From the NCBI GenBank assembly GCA_031181145.1, contig JAPSLB010000004.1, positions 84,790-148,789 on the forward strand: a DNA stretch of 64,000 nt, given 5' to 3'. This DNA comes from Microvirga sp. Its GTDB lineage: Bacteria; Pseudomonadota; Alphaproteobacteria; Rhizobiales; Beijerinckiaceae. Made by a program: the position numbers and the translations under genes. A model generated the notes under the pieces. It did not search any database. It was given only the letters and a program-made list of their open reading frames with translations, and was not told where the DNA came from. This document shows positions 19,216-29,019 of this stretch, one piece after another; positions within the stretch are counted from its first letter, which is position 1; every line of letters begins with the position of its first letter.

Positions 19216-21483
19216 TCAGATCGGCGGGCTCAGGTTCGCCGTGGCCCTGAGCGGCGCATCGATGGCGACGTGCAAACCGGCCGGGTCGTATTCGACCTCG
19301 ACCTTGGCGTTGAGCTGCGTCGTCAGAACGCGGTGCAGCAGGCGCGAGCCGAAGCCCTGCCGCTCCGGCTGGGAGACGCTGGGCCCGCCCCGCTCCTGCC
19401 AAGTCATGGTGAGGCGCTTCCCGCCGTCATCCTCGATCACGTCCCATATTACGGAAACTTTGCCGTTGCGCACGGAAAGAGCCCCGTATTTCGCGGCATT
19501 CGTCGTCAGCTCGTGAATGGCCATGCCGATGGGAACGGCAATCTCGGACGGCAGCTCCACCGCGGGGCCGTGCAGTGTGACCCGCTCGCCTCTCGCATCG
19601 TTATAGGGCTTCAGCTCCTTCTCCAGGATATCCCTCAGGGGCGCGGTCTGCCACAGCGCCTCGGTCAGCAGGGAATGAGTGTTGGCGAGGGAGACGATTC
19701 GCCCCACGAAGGCCTTGTAGAAGTCGTCGATGCTCGAGGTCGAGCGTGCCGTGGCGCCCACAACCGCCTGCACGGTCGCGAGGGTGTTCTTCACCCGGTG
19801 GTGCAGCTCGCGGATCAGGAAGGATTGCTGGTTCTGCGCCTGCTTGCGCTCCTCGATCTCGTGCTGCGCCTCGCTGTAGAGGCGTCCGTTCTCGAGCGCG
19901 ATGGCCGCTTGCGCGGCAAGGCCCGTCACGAGGCGCTCGGCACGCTCCGTGAACGCCCCCGCCCGCTCATGCGCAAAGAGGAGCAATCCTTGGATCTGCC
20001 CGTTCCGGGAGGAGATCGGAACAGCCATGATGCTGCGCGCCCTGGCCCCGTCCGGAGAGGCCCCCCCGCCGCTCGGCGCTCCGAATTCCGGATCGTCGGC
20101 GATGTCGTCGAACCGCAGGAGCCGGGCCTGTTCGAAGACGGCACGGCATATCTTGCCGCTGGGGAGCTTCGTGAAGGCCGTGCGGGCCCCTCCTGACGTG
20201 TAGAGACCATAATCCTCGGTCCGCGCCTCGTCCCTGGAGGCATCTCCACGGTTGGAGAAATAGGCGCCGGCCTGCGCGCCGGTGAGAAGCACCGCCGCCT
20301 CGACCACGTTCTCGACGAGACGATCCAGGTCGAGTTCGGCCGCAAGCGCCCGGCCTGTCCGATTGAGCACCTCGAGCGCCGCCGTTTCGGCCTGCAATTC
20401 GCTGGTGCGGAGAGCGACTTCCTTTTGCAGGAAGGCCTCGTTGGCGGCCTGCTCTCTGAACTGCTGGGACGCCAGGGAGGTGAGCGCGGCCAGGGCCAGA
20501 AGGGCGATCAGCGCGAAGGCGCCGTAGAGCTTCATCTGGACGGTCCAGGGCACCCAATAGGCGTCGTCGGGGATGCTGACATTGACGTAGAGCGGCCTAT
20601 CGCCGACCTGGCGATAGGCGCCGGTCCTCTCCTCGCCGTTGCTGAGAAAGCGATACATTCCGGCGGCGCGGCTCCGCTTGATCGCTTCATCAAGAGCCGC
20701 CTTGTCGATGGGAGCGAACGACAGGCCGTCAGGCGGCAGGGGCAGTTGCGCGATGACACCGCCGTCGGCGGCGCGCAGCAGCGTGATACGGTTTCCCTTC
20801 GGCAGGCGCAGCTTGCCCCAATAGGCTTCGAAATAGGACAGCGCAACGGTAGCCGAGACGATGCCTCGGAAGGTATTGTTCGGACCATTGAGACGGCGGC
20901 TGATCATGAAAGTCGGCTGTTTGGTGATCCGGCCGATGATCGGCTCCCCGACAAAAAGCCCCTGGTTCGGCTGGATCTGCGCCTTGAAGGCATCCCTGTC
21001 CGACACGTTCGCGGCCGGAGCCGGAAACCGCGCCGTGGTCATCCGGAGCCGTCCCGTCGAGTCGCTGAGCCAGAGATTGTCGAAATAAGGCAGCGTTTCC
21101 TTGACTTCCTTGATGTGCTCCCAAGACGGCTTCGAGGTCTCGATCTGATCCCAGTCTCCACCCTCGAACTGCATGGCCAGCTGCCTGAGGGTCAGATCGG
21201 TGACCTCAAGGAGGCGGGCTGTGTGGTCCGCCAGGAAAAAGGCGCTGCTGGCGATGTCCGCTTCGTGGCGCTGGATCAGGCGGCTGCGCTGCTCCCAGGC
21301 GATGTAGCCGAAGGTGAGGAGGATGAAGGCAACGCCGAAAAGCCCCATGATCAGAGTCAAGCGGCCCCGTACCAACCGTTGGCGGCGGCGTTTGACGGAC
21401 AGGCTTGAATGCTCCGGTCGCGGTGAAAACTGCAATGAAACTGGTCGTGTTGGTGCTGCGATTCGCGTCAGGCGGGCCAACAT
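19216..21483 (-). CDS. membrane sensor histidine kinase, HWE family, with Cache and GAF domains
   Basis: A 755-residue sensor. A first membrane helix (MGLFGVAFILLTFGYIAW, about 46-63) and a second (about 320-340, LYGAFALIALLALAAL) bracket a periplasmic double-Cache-like domain, suggesting a small-molecule ligand. A cytoplasmic GAF domain (about 385-530) follows. The C-terminal 210 residues hold the kinase: phospho-acceptor ELHHRVKNTLATVQ, N-box HELTTNAAKYGALS and a short ATP lid, the HWE/HisKA_2 pattern common in rhizobia. There is no response regulator beside it, so the partner is encoded elsewhere. The start gives a basic N-terminus before the first helix. Confidence 0.92.
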   Translation of the reverse strand: MLARLTRIAAPTRPVSLQFSPRPEHSSLSVKRRRQRLVRGRLTLIMGLFGVAFILLTFGYIAWEQRSRLIQRHEADIASSAFFLADHTARLLEVTDLTLRQLAMQFEGGDWDQIETSKPSWEHIKEVKETLPYFDNLWLSDSTGRLRMTTARFPAPAANVSDRDAFKAQIQPNQGLFVGEPIIGRITKQPTFMISRRLNGPNNTFRGIVSATVALSYFEAYWGKLRLPKGNRITLLRAADGGVIAQLPLPPDGLSFAPIDKAALDEAIKRSRAAGMYRFLSNGEERTGAYRQVGDRPLYVNVSIPDDAYWVPWTVQMKLYGAFALIALLALAALTSLASQQFREQAANEAFLQKEVALRTSELQAETAALEVLNRTGRALAAELDLDRLVENVVEAAVLLTGAQAGAYFSNRGDASRDEARTEDYGLYTSGGARTAFTKLPSGKICRAVFEQARLLRFDDIADDPEFGAPSGGGASPDGARARSIMAVPISSRNGQIQGLLLFAHERAGAFTERAERLVTGLAAQAAIALENGRLYSEAQHEIEERKQAQNQQSFLIRELHHRVKNTLATVQAVVGATARSTSSIDDFYKAFVGRIVSLANTHSLLTEALWQTAPLRDILEKELKPYNDARGERVTLHGPAVELPSEIAVPIGMAIHELTTNAAKYGALSVRNGKVSVIWDVIEDDGGKRLTMTWQERGGPSVSQPERQGFGSRLLHRVLTTQLNAKVEVEYDPAGLHVAIDAPLRATANLSPPI

Positions 21484-21532
21484 GGCACAGCATCGGCGCG
21501 AGATGGAGAGGTAAATTATAGGTCCCTCCCCC

Positions 21533-21568
21533 TTGAAAAAGAAACGCCGGGGCCCCTTTGAGGCCCCG
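21533..21568 (-). terminator. terminator of the 5'-nucleotidase gene
   Basis: On the minus strand CGGGGCC pairs with GGCCCCG (21562-21568 with 21548-21554), loop of seven, followed by GGCGTTTCTTTTT. It lies 25 nt past the stop at 21593. Confidence 0.7.
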
Positions 21569-21592
21569 ACATGTGATGACCCGCACCTCGGA

Positions 21593-23104
21593 TCAGCGAA
21601 GGACGATGCGTCCCTCGACCTTGGGCGCGACCTTTCCGGCCTTGGCCACGTAATCGATCACCTGGCTCGCCATGAGCTGGCTGGCCGACACGTCGATGAG
21701 GGACTTGGCATCGACGAAGGCGCGGTAGCCGTCGCCCCCGCGGGCCATGAAGTCGTTGGTGGCGAGCTTGTAGGTCTTGGCCGGATCGAGCGGCTCGCCG
21801 TTGATCCTCACCGACTTCACGCGGCTGCCCACCGGCTCCTTCAAATCGACCTCGGCCACGATGCCGGAGACCTGAGGGAAGCGGCCGCCGAGTTCGCGCA
21901 CCTGGCTCACGCCGTTCTCCAGCGCCGCCTTGATCTGCTCGCCCTTCACCTCAAGGAGCACCGTGGTATTGCCGAAGGGCATTTCGGCCAGGATGTCGCG
22001 CCGGGTCAGCATCTGCCCGGCCTCATACTGCTTGTCCGCCCGGATACCGCCGCCATTGGTGATCGCCACATCGGCTCCGACGGAGCTTTTAAGCGCATCG
22101 GCGATCAGGTTCCCGATGGCGGCCTCGCCGCCCCGCACCGTGGCGCGACGGCTGTCGAGGGGCGTCTCCGTGACGCCGATCTCCACGTCGAGTTCCTTGG
22201 AGAGCTTGTCCTCGTAGCCCTTCACCACGGCCTCGATCTCCGGGTCGGGCTTCACACCGGCGCTGTCGACGATCCGGAAATTGGGCGTCCAGGAAACGCT
22301 GGTCTTGCCGTCCTTGGTGGTTTTGGTGACGGCCAGCTCGACCACGTTGATGTAGTTGCCCTGAGATTCCGACTCCGACAGAACCACCTTGCCGTCGTAG
22401 AAGGCGAGAAGGTGCTCGTCATGGCCGCCGATGATCACGTCGACCCCGGCGGAGCGGGCGACGATCATGTCCACTTCGAGCGGCGTGTGGGCGAGGGCGA
22501 CCACAATATCGACGCCCTTCTCCCGCAACTCCTTGGCCTTGGTGCGGGCCGTGTCGATGGTGGAGGCGAACTTGATGTCGCCAGGGCTCGACGCGATGGG
22601 CGTATCCTCGGTGGTGAGGCCGAAGAAGCCGACCTTGACCCCCTGCACCTCGACCATCTTGTCGGCCTTGGTGTTCTCAGGCAGGCCGTTGCCGTCGATG
22701 ATGTTGGTGGCCAGAACGTCGAATCTGGCCTCTTTCATGCGGGCGCGGAAGGCATCGGGGCCGAGGTCGAATTCGTGGTTGCCGGGCACCATCGCATCGA
22801 CGCCCATGCGGTTCAGGATGTCGATGATGTGCGCGCCCTTGTCGAAGCCCGACAGCAGCGAAGGAGAGATGGTGTCGCCCGCGTGGACGAAGAAGGCGTT
22901 GCCCTTTGCCTTCTCCTCCTTGACCACGGCTGCCAGCCGGGCGAAGCCGCCACGGCCCTTCTCGGCGCTCATGCGGTCGATGTCGTTGGTCTGGACGAAA
23001 CGCAAGGTCACGGTGTCCTGCGCCAGGGCGGCGCCGGACAGGAGCAGGGACAGCCCCAGTAAACCGGCGCGCAGGGCAGCGGAGGGTCGGCTAGTCAGTA
23101 TCAT
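21593..23104 (-). CDS. periplasmic 5'-nucleotidase / bifunctional metallophosphatase (UshA-like)
   Basis: A 503-residue exported phosphoesterase that removes phosphate from nucleotides. The signal peptide ends near GAALAQ. The metallophosphatase domain shows FVHAGDTIS, VPGNHEFDLG and ALAHTPLEVD...GGHDEH. The C-terminal 5'-nucleotidase domain (about 300-500) shows ITNGGGIR and NDFMARGGDGY. One oddity: the first metal motif, normally D-x-H, reads TNDIDRM, so the His is replaced by Asp. It ends in a terminator and stands alone. Confidence 0.9.
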   Translation of the reverse strand: MILTSRPSAALRAGLLGLSLLLSGAALAQDTVTLRFVQTNDIDRMSAEKGRGGFARLAAVVKEEKAKGNAFFVHAGDTISPSLLSGFDKGAHIIDILNRMGVDAMVPGNHEFDLGPDAFRARMKEARFDVLATNIIDGNGLPENTKADKMVEVQGVKVGFFGLTTEDTPIASSPGDIKFASTIDTARTKAKELREKGVDIVVALAHTPLEVDMIVARSAGVDVIIGGHDEHLLAFYDGKVVLSESESQGNYINVVELAVTKTTKDGKTSVSWTPNFRIVDSAGVKPDPEIEAVVKGYEDKLSKELDVEIGVTETPLDSRRATVRGGEAAIGNLIADALKSSVGADVAITNGGGIRADKQYEAGQMLTRRDILAEMPFGNTTVLLEVKGEQIKAALENGVSQVRELGGRFPQVSGIVAEVDLKEPVGSRVKSVRINGEPLDPAKTYKLATNDFMARGGDGYRAFVDAKSLIDVSASQLMASQVIDYVAKAGKVAPKVEGRIVLR

Positions 23105-23302
23105 CGCGGGTCCTCGTATCGGGCGGCGCCCATGGCAGACGGCCGGGGAGCCTAGACCGGAAGCGTGTCACAGAAGCAACAACCTGTCGATGACCTCCGC
23201 GCCTCGACGGCGGGCACGGGGTGATGCCATTTTCATCGATGTCGGCTAAAGACCCTTCGACACGTCGCGCATGCGTTCCCCTTCCTTAAAGGCCCGGCTT
23301 CC

Positions 23303-24010
23303 ATGACTGGTCCCATCAGCCAAGCCCTTGCAGAGTTCCGCCGCAACAAACAGGCCGCCTCCTGGCTGAGGCTTCCCTTCTTTCAGGATGGCAGCGCCGA
23401 CCGGGTCGCCGCAAAGGTCGATGCCGTGATCGCCGGCGGCGGCCACGTGCTTCCGCCGCCCGAGGCGGTCTTCACGAGCATCATGCTGACCCCCTTCGAC
23501 AAGGTCAAGGTCGTCGTCCTCGGCCAGGATCCCTATCCCTCCCCGGGGGATTCCCATGGCCTCGCATTCTCCTATCGCGGCTCGCGGCGGCTGCCCGCCT
23601 CGTTGCGCACGATCCTCGCCGAGATGTCGGCGGATCTGGACGTTCCCATGCCGAAATCCGGCGACCTGACGAAATGGGCGAAGCAAGGTGTGCTGCTCAT
23701 CAACACGGCACTGACGGTCGAGGCAGGGAAGTCAGGAGCACATATGAAGTTCGGCTGGTCGGACCTGGTCGATCAGGCCGTCGCCGCCGTTTCCGAGCAA
23801 CGGCCCGCCGTCGCGTTCCTGCTCTGGGGTGGGCCTGCCCGCAAACGCGCCGCGCTCATCGACAGCGGGAAGCACCTCGTGATCGAATCGGGCCACCCCT
23901 CGCCCCTCAACCGCCTCAACGACTTCAAGGGGACCCGGCCCTTCAGCCGCGCCAACGAGTGGCTGGTCGAGAAGGGCCTGGAGCCCATCGACTGGCGGCT
24001 CGATACCTGA
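23303..24010 (+). CDS. ung: uracil-DNA glycosylase, family 1
   Basis: A 235-residue DNA repair enzyme that removes uracil from DNA. The water-activating loop is GQDPYPSPGDSHGLAFSY with Asp76. The C-terminal Leu-intercalation loop is HPSPLNRLNDFKG. GVLLINTALTVEAGKSGAH in the middle is the uracil-binding strand and loop. Both loops differ slightly from the E. coli form (GQDPYH, HPSPLS), as seen in other alphaproteobacteria. The aminotransferase gene follows in the same direction after 98 bp. Confidence 0.94.
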   Translation: MTGPISQALAEFRRNKQAASWLRLPFFQDGSADRVAAKVDAVIAGGGHVLPPPEAVFTSIMLTPFDKVKVVVLGQDPYPSPGDSHGLAFSYRGSRRLPASLRTILAEMSADLDVPMPKSGDLTKWAKQGVLLINTALTVEAGKSGAHMKFGWSDLVDQAVAAVSEQRPAVAFLLWGGPARKRAALIDSGKHLVIESGHPSPLNRLNDFKGTRPFSRANEWLVEKGLEPIDWRLDT

Positions 24011-24108
24011 CCATCCCTGATGGTGCGGCAGCAGCAAGAACCTTGTCGCGGCCCTTGTCGGGGAGTAGGTCTCTCGCGGAATATGACCGCGTGACCTTGG
24101 AGATCAGC

Positions 24109-25308
24109 ATGGCGGAATCCCTGTTTGGACATGTCGAACCCTTCGCGGGCGACCCGATCCTGTCTCTCAACGACAGCTTCAAGGCTGATCCCCGCGCCGA
24201 GAAGGTGAATCTCAGCATCGGCGTTTACACGGACGAGAAGGGCCGCATCCCGGTGCTCGGCTCCGTCAGGGCCGCCTATGAGCGGATCGGCTTCGCGGAG
24301 CGGCCCTATCTCCCCATGGACGGCCATGCCGGCTACCGAGAGGGCGTGCAGAAGCTGGTCTTCGGCGCCAACCACCCCGCCCTCGCGGCCAGGTGCGTCG
24401 CGACGATTCAGACCATCGGCGGCACGGGCGCCGTCGGCATCGCGGCCGACTTCCTGGCCAAGCACGTTCCGGGCCGGACCGTTCTCGTCAGCGATCCGAC
24501 TTGGGAGAACCATCACGGCCTGTTCCAGCGGGCAGGTTTCAAGACCACGACCTACCCCTATTGGGACCGCGCCAACCGGTCCGTCGATTTCGCCGGCATG
24601 GTCGAGGCGCTCGAATCCGCCGAGGCGGGCTCCATCGTGGTGATCCAGCCCGTCTGCCACAACCCGACCGGCGTCGACCTGAGCGAGGAGCAGCAGGCCG
24701 CGGTTTCAGACGTGCTCGTCGCCAAAGGTCATATCGCGGTCTTCGACATGGCCTATCAAGGCTTCGGCACCGGCGTCGAGGCGGACGCCGCCTTCGTGCG
24801 CCGCTATGCGGAGCGCGCCAGCTGCCTCGTGGCCAATTCCTTCTCGAAGAACCTCTCGCTCTACGGCGAGCGCTGCGGAGGCCTGAGCGTCGTCTGCCGC
24901 GATGCGGACGAGGCCGAGCGCGTGCTGGGTCAGCTGAAGCTCGCCGTGCGCCGCAGCTATTCGAGCCCGCCGATGACGGGCGGCCTTCTCGTCGCCGCCG
25001 TGCTCGGCGACGACGAACTGCGTGCCCAGTGGACCCGCGAAGTCGACGAGATGCGCACCCGCATGGACGCCATGCGCAAGCTCCTCGCCGAGCGCATCCG
25101 CGCCCTTTCGAACGGGGTGGACGTGGATTTCCTGCTGAGCCAGCGCGGCATGTTCAGCTTCACGGGCCTGAGCGAGCAACGGGTCCGCGACATGCGCGAG
25201 AAGGACGGCGTCTATCTCGTGGGATCGGGCCGCATGTGCGTGGCGGGTCTCAACGAGGAAAACGTGCCGAAGGTCGCCGAGAGCTTCGTCGCGGCAAGCC
25301 AGGCTTAA
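24109..25308 (+). CDS. aromatic/aspartate aminotransferase (class I, TyrB-like)
   Basis: A 399-residue PLP enzyme of the AspC/TyrB subfamily, which transfers amino groups between aspartate or aromatic amino acids and 2-oxoacids. Visible: NLSIGVYTDEKG at the N-terminus, VIQPVCHNPTGVDLS, FDMAYQGFGTG, and NSFSKNLSLYGERCG with the PLP Lys247. The start is the ATG at 24109; the open frame extends far upstream but overlaps ung. It converges on an indolepyruvate oxidoreductase, whose substrates are exactly the arylpyruvates this enzyme could make, so aromatic specificity is plausible. Confidence 0.9.
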   Translation: MAESLFGHVEPFAGDPILSLNDSFKADPRAEKVNLSIGVYTDEKGRIPVLGSVRAAYERIGFAERPYLPMDGHAGYREGVQKLVFGANHPALAARCVATIQTIGGTGAVGIAADFLAKHVPGRTVLVSDPTWENHHGLFQRAGFKTTTYPYWDRANRSVDFAGMVEALESAEAGSIVVIQPVCHNPTGVDLSEEQQAAVSDVLVAKGHIAVFDMAYQGFGTGVEADAAFVRRYAERASCLVANSFSKNLSLYGERCGGLSVVCRDADEAERVLGQLKLAVRRSYSSPPMTGGLLVAAVLGDDELRAQWTREVDEMRTRMDAMRKLLAERIRALSNGVDVDFLLSQRGMFSFTGLSEQRVRDMREKDGVYLVGSGRMCVAGLNEENVPKVAESFVAASQA

Positions 25309-25325
25309 GGCTTATCGAACTTCAC

Positions 25326-25416
25326 TTGTCGCCGCCGGCCTTGTGCCGGCGATCCCGCTCGTGCGAGGCGCCGCGCTCCCCTCGTCGGGATGACCGGGTC
25401 AAGCCCGGCCATGACG
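25326..25416. repeat. REP-like palindromic sequence between convergent genes
   Basis: Contains GCCGGCCTTGTGCCGGC and, about 60 bases on, ATGACCGGGTCAAGCCCGGCCATGACG split as an imperfect hairpin. The GGCCATGAC end recurs at 45711-45722, so this is a dispersed family. It fills the gap between the aminotransferase and the oxidoreductase stops. Confidence 0.6.
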
Positions 25417-25449
25417 TGAGATGCCCTGGATCGGCGGAGTGAGCTCTTC

Positions 25450-28400
25450 TCATTCCGCCGCGACCGGCAGCGGCTGCTGCGGCCCGGTGCGGAACCTGGC
25501 CAGGAGGTCCGCCTCCTCCGCCTTCGCCTTCTCGAGGTTGCGCTCCTTGATGTGGCCGAAGCCGCGGATCTTCTGCGGAATGTTGGCGAGGCCGACCGCG
25601 AGCGCATGATTGTTCGTGTCGAGCCTTGCCACGATCTCCTCGATCCGTTCCTCGAATTCGCGGACGAGCCGACGCTCGGTGCGGCGCTCCTGCGTGTAGC
25701 CGAACACGTCGAGCGGCGTGCCGCGCAAGCCCCTGAACTTCGCCAGAACCCGCATGGCCTTCATCATCCACGGGCCGAAGCTCATCTTCTTCGGAAGGCC
25801 GGTCGTCGGGTCCTTCTTAGCCAGAAACGGCGGAGCCATGTGGAACTCGTAAGTCAGGCTCTCGCCCTCGAAGGTGGCAGCCACCTGGCGTTCGAAGTCG
25901 CCGTTCGTGTAAAGACGCGCGACCTCGTACTCGTCCTTGTAGGCCATCAGCCTGAAGAGGGAGCGCGCCACTGCGTCGGTGAGAGCGGTGGAGCCGGGAG
26001 CCGCCTTCGCTTCCGCCTCGCGCACGCGTTCTACCCATGTGCGATAGCGCCGGCCGTAGCGCTTGCTCTGGTACGCGGACAGGAATTCCTGGCGGCGGGC
26101 GATCACCTCGTCCAGCGTTCCGGAGATCTTGCGCGACTCCGTCGGCGCCTTCAGTTCGCTCATCATGGCGGCGATGAGTTCGGGATCGGCGGCCGCACGG
26201 CGGCCCCAGGTGAAGGCCTCGAGGTTCATCTTCACCGCTTCCCCATTGAGCTCGATCGCCCGCTCGATGGCGGCCGCCGACAGCGGCACGCGGCCCGTCT
26301 GATAGGCATATCCCAACATGAACATGTTGGCGGCGATCGCATTGCCGAGGAGCGCAGTGGCGATCGCCGTCGCGTCGACGAAGGCAACGCCGTCATCGCC
26401 CGCAGCGCCCCTGATCGCACGCTTCAGGCGCTCGGTGGGCAGCGAGAAATCGGCATTGCGGGTGAACTCGCCGGGCATGACCTCGGCGGTGTTCACCACG
26501 AGCGCCGTCCGCCCCTGCTTCACGGAGGCGAGCACCTTCTTCGTGCCCGTCACCACAAGATCGCAGCCGAGAACGAGATGGGCCGCTTCCGCGCTCACGC
26601 GGATGGCGTGGATGTCTTCCTGGTGATTGGCGAGACGCACGTGGCTGTAGACCGCGCCACCCTTCTGCGCGAGGCCCGCCATGTCGATCATGCCGAGACC
26701 TTTGCCCTCGAGATGGGCCGCCATGCCGAGGATCGCCCCGATGGTGACGACGCCCGTGCCGCCTACGCCCGTCACGATCACGTTGAAGGTGCGGTCGATG
26801 GCGGGCAGCACCGGATCGGGCAGCCGCGCGAGCGTCATGCCGTCCGTCGAGACGGTCTCCGGCGCCGCCTTCTTCACCTTGGCTCCGTGCACCGTCACAA
26901 AGGACGGGCAGAAGCCCTGCACGCAGGAGAAGTCCTTGTTGCAGTTCGACTGGTCGATCTGGCGCTTGCGGCCGAACTCGGTCTCGACCGGCTGCACGGC
27001 GACGCAGTTCGACTGCACGGAGCAATCGCCGCAGGCCTCGCACACGAGATCGTTGATGATCACGCGCTTGTCCGGGTCCGGATATTCGCCGCGCTTGCGG
27101 CGCCGGCGTTTTTCGGAGGCGCAGGTCTGATCGTAGATCATCACGGTGACGCCGGGGATCCCGGCGAGCTCGCGCTGGACGGCATCCAGCTCGTCCCGGT
27201 GGTGAATGGTCATGCCCGCGGGCCAGCGGATCGATTTCGGGTACTTGTGCGGCTCGTCGGTGACGAGCGCGACGCGCTCCACGCCCTCTTCCCGTACCTG
27301 ACGGGCGATCATGTCGACGGTGAGCCCGCCCTCGTGCTTCTGCCCGCCCGTCATGGCGACCGCGTCGTTGAAGAGAATCTTGTAGGTGACGTTGGTCCTG
27401 GTGTGGATCGCCCACCGCAGGGCCAGAATGCCCGAATGGTTGTAGGTGCCGTCCCCGAGGTTCTGGAACACGTGTCCGCGCTTGGAGAACGGCGCCTCGC
27501 CGATCCAGTTCGCGCCCTCGCCGCCCATCTGCGTGAAGCCGTCCGTGGAACGGTCCATCCACTGCACCATGTAGTGGCAGCCGATTCCCGCATAGGCCCG
27601 CATGCCCTCGGGCACCCGGGTGGAGGTGTTGTGAGGGCAGCCGGAGCAGAAATGCGGCACCCGGGTCGCCACGTCACCGGTTGCCTTCAACACCTCCTGC
27701 GCATGGCGAAGCCGCGCCACTCGGCCGCGCAGATCGTCGTTGTTGTGATAGGCGAGCAGCCGCTCGCCGATGACGATGGCGATGTCGTTGGGATCGAGAG
27801 CTCCCTTGACGGGGAAGAGCCAGTTGCCGCCCTCGTCCTTCTTGCCGATGCAGAGCGGCTGGTTTGCCGTGCCGTAGAGCTCCTCCCGCACCTGCACTTC
27901 GATAAGCGAGCGCTTCTCCTCGACCACGATGATCTTGTCCAACCCTTGCGCGAATTCCAGCAGCTCGCGCTGCGAGAGCGGCCACGGGCAAGCGACCTTG
28001 TAGAGACGAAGGCCCATATCGTTCGCCTTCACCTCGTCGAGGCCGAGTTCGTCGAGCGCCTCGCGCACGTCGAGATAGGATTTGCCGACAGTGATCACCC
28101 CGATCTTCGGGTTGCGCCCGCCCGACAGAACGATGCGGTTGAGGTTGTTGGCGCGCACGAACGCCAGCATGGCATCGCGCTTGAAATCCTGAAGCCGCGC
28201 CTCCTGATCGAGCACCCCGTCGCGGCTGCGGATGTTGAGCCCGCCCGGCGGCATGACGAAATCGTCGGGCATGATGATCTTCACGCGGTCGAGCGACCCG
28301 TCCACGGAAGCGGTGGACTCGATGTTGTCCTTCACGCACTTGAACGCCACCCAGGTGCCGCAGAAGCGGCTCATGGCGTAGCCGTACTGGCCGTAGTCGA

Positions 28401-28953
28401 GAATCTCCTGAACGCCCGCCGGGTTCAGGATCGGGATCATCACGTCGACGAAGTGGAATTCGGATTGATGCGCGACGGTGGAGGATTCCGCCGTGTGGTC
28501 GTCGCCCATCAAGGCGAGCACCCCGCCGTATCGGGAGGAGCCCGCCATGTTGGCGTGGCGGAACACGTCGCCGGAGCGGTCGACGCCCGGGCCCTTGCCG
28601 TACCAGAGGCCGAACACGCCGTCGTATTTGCCGTCGCCGCGGATCTCGGCCTGTTGCGAACCCCAGACGGCGGTGGCCGCGAGTTCCTCGTTGAGGCCAG
28701 GCTGAAAGACGATGTTGGATTGCTCGAGCCACTTCCTGGCCCGCCAGAGGTTCTGGTCCAGGCCGCCGATGGGGGAGCCGCGATAACCGGAGACGAAGCC
28801 GGCCGTGTTGAGGCCCGCCAGCCTGTCCCGCTCGCGCTGCATCAGCAACATGCGGATGACGGCCTGCGTGCCCGTGATGAACACGTGATCCTTCGTGAGA
28901 TCGTACTTGTCGTCGAGCGTAACGCTACGAAGCGCCACATGACCTGCGGCCAT
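25450..28953 (-). CDS. indolepyruvate ferredoxin oxidoreductase, single-chain fused form
   Basis: A 1167-residue enzyme that decarboxylates arylpyruvates (from Trp, Phe, Tyr) to aryl-acetyl-CoA, reducing ferredoxin. Order: pyrimidine-binding and TPP domains (GYRGSPIGGLDQ near 50; CSGCPHNTSTRVP and GGEGANWIG around 450-510), a cysteine-rich 4Fe-4S region (CEACGDCSVQSNC and a further Cys cluster, about 650-700), a gamma/POR domain (GVGGTGVVTIG) and a C-terminal extension. Archaeal versions are two subunits; the fused form is usual in proteobacteria. I chose the ATG at 28953 with AAGGAGG upstream rather than the frame's first ATG at 29016. Confidence 0.93.
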   Translation of the reverse strand: MAAGHVALRSVTLDDKYDLTKDHVFITGTQAVIRMLLMQRERDRLAGLNTAGFVSGYRGSPIGGLDQNLWRARKWLEQSNIVFQPGLNEELAATAVWGSQQAEIRGDGKYDGVFGLWYGKGPGVDRSGDVFRHANMAGSSRYGGVLALMGDDHTAESSTVAHQSEFHFVDVMIPILNPAGVQEILDYGQYGYAMSRFCGTWVAFKCVKDNIESTASVDGSLDRVKIIMPDDFVMPPGGLNIRSRDGVLDQEARLQDFKRDAMLAFVRANNLNRIVLSGGRNPKIGVITVGKSYLDVREALDELGLDEVKANDMGLRLYKVACPWPLSQRELLEFAQGLDKIIVVEEKRSLIEVQVREELYGTANQPLCIGKKDEGGNWLFPVKGALDPNDIAIVIGERLLAYHNNDDLRGRVARLRHAQEVLKATGDVATRVPHFCSGCPHNTSTRVPEGMRAYAGIGCHYMVQWMDRSTDGFTQMGGEGANWIGEAPFSKRGHVFQNLGDGTYNHSGILALRWAIHTRTNVTYKILFNDAVAMTGGQKHEGGLTVDMIARQVREEGVERVALVTDEPHKYPKSIRWPAGMTIHHRDELDAVQRELAGIPGVTVMIYDQTCASEKRRRRKRGEYPDPDKRVIINDLVCEACGDCSVQSNCVAVQPVETEFGRKRQIDQSNCNKDFSCVQGFCPSFVTVHGAKVKKAAPETVSTDGMTLARLPDPVLPAIDRTFNVIVTGVGGTGVVTIGAILGMAAHLEGKGLGMIDMAGLAQKGGAVYSHVRLANHQEDIHAIRVSAEAAHLVLGCDLVVTGTKKVLASVKQGRTALVVNTAEVMPGEFTRNADFSLPTERLKRAIRGAAGDDGVAFVDATAIATALLGNAIAANMFMLGYAYQTGRVPLSAAAIERAIELNGEAVKMNLEAFTWGRRAAADPELIAAMMSELKAPTESRKISGTLDEVIARRQEFLSAYQSKRYGRRYRTWVERVREAEAKAAPGSTALTDAVARSLFRLMAYKDEYEVARLYTNGDFERQVAATFEGESLTYEFHMAPPFLAKKDPTTGLPKKMSFGPWMMKAMRVLAKFRGLRGTPLDVFGYTQERRTERRLVREFEERIEEIVARLDTNNHALAVGLANIPQKIRGFGHIKERNLEKAKAEEADLLARFRTGPQQPLPVAAE

Positions 28954-29019
28954 GCCGTTCCTCCTTGGAGCCCTCTGCCCCCGCCCGCCGGTTGCCCCGG
29001 TTCTTGCTGGTTTCACTAA

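Noticed and set aside
25552..29019. 1155-codon open frame on the plus strand
   Set aside because: Antisense shadow of the indolepyruvate oxidoreductase gene; composition is His/Glu/Arg-rich with no domain.
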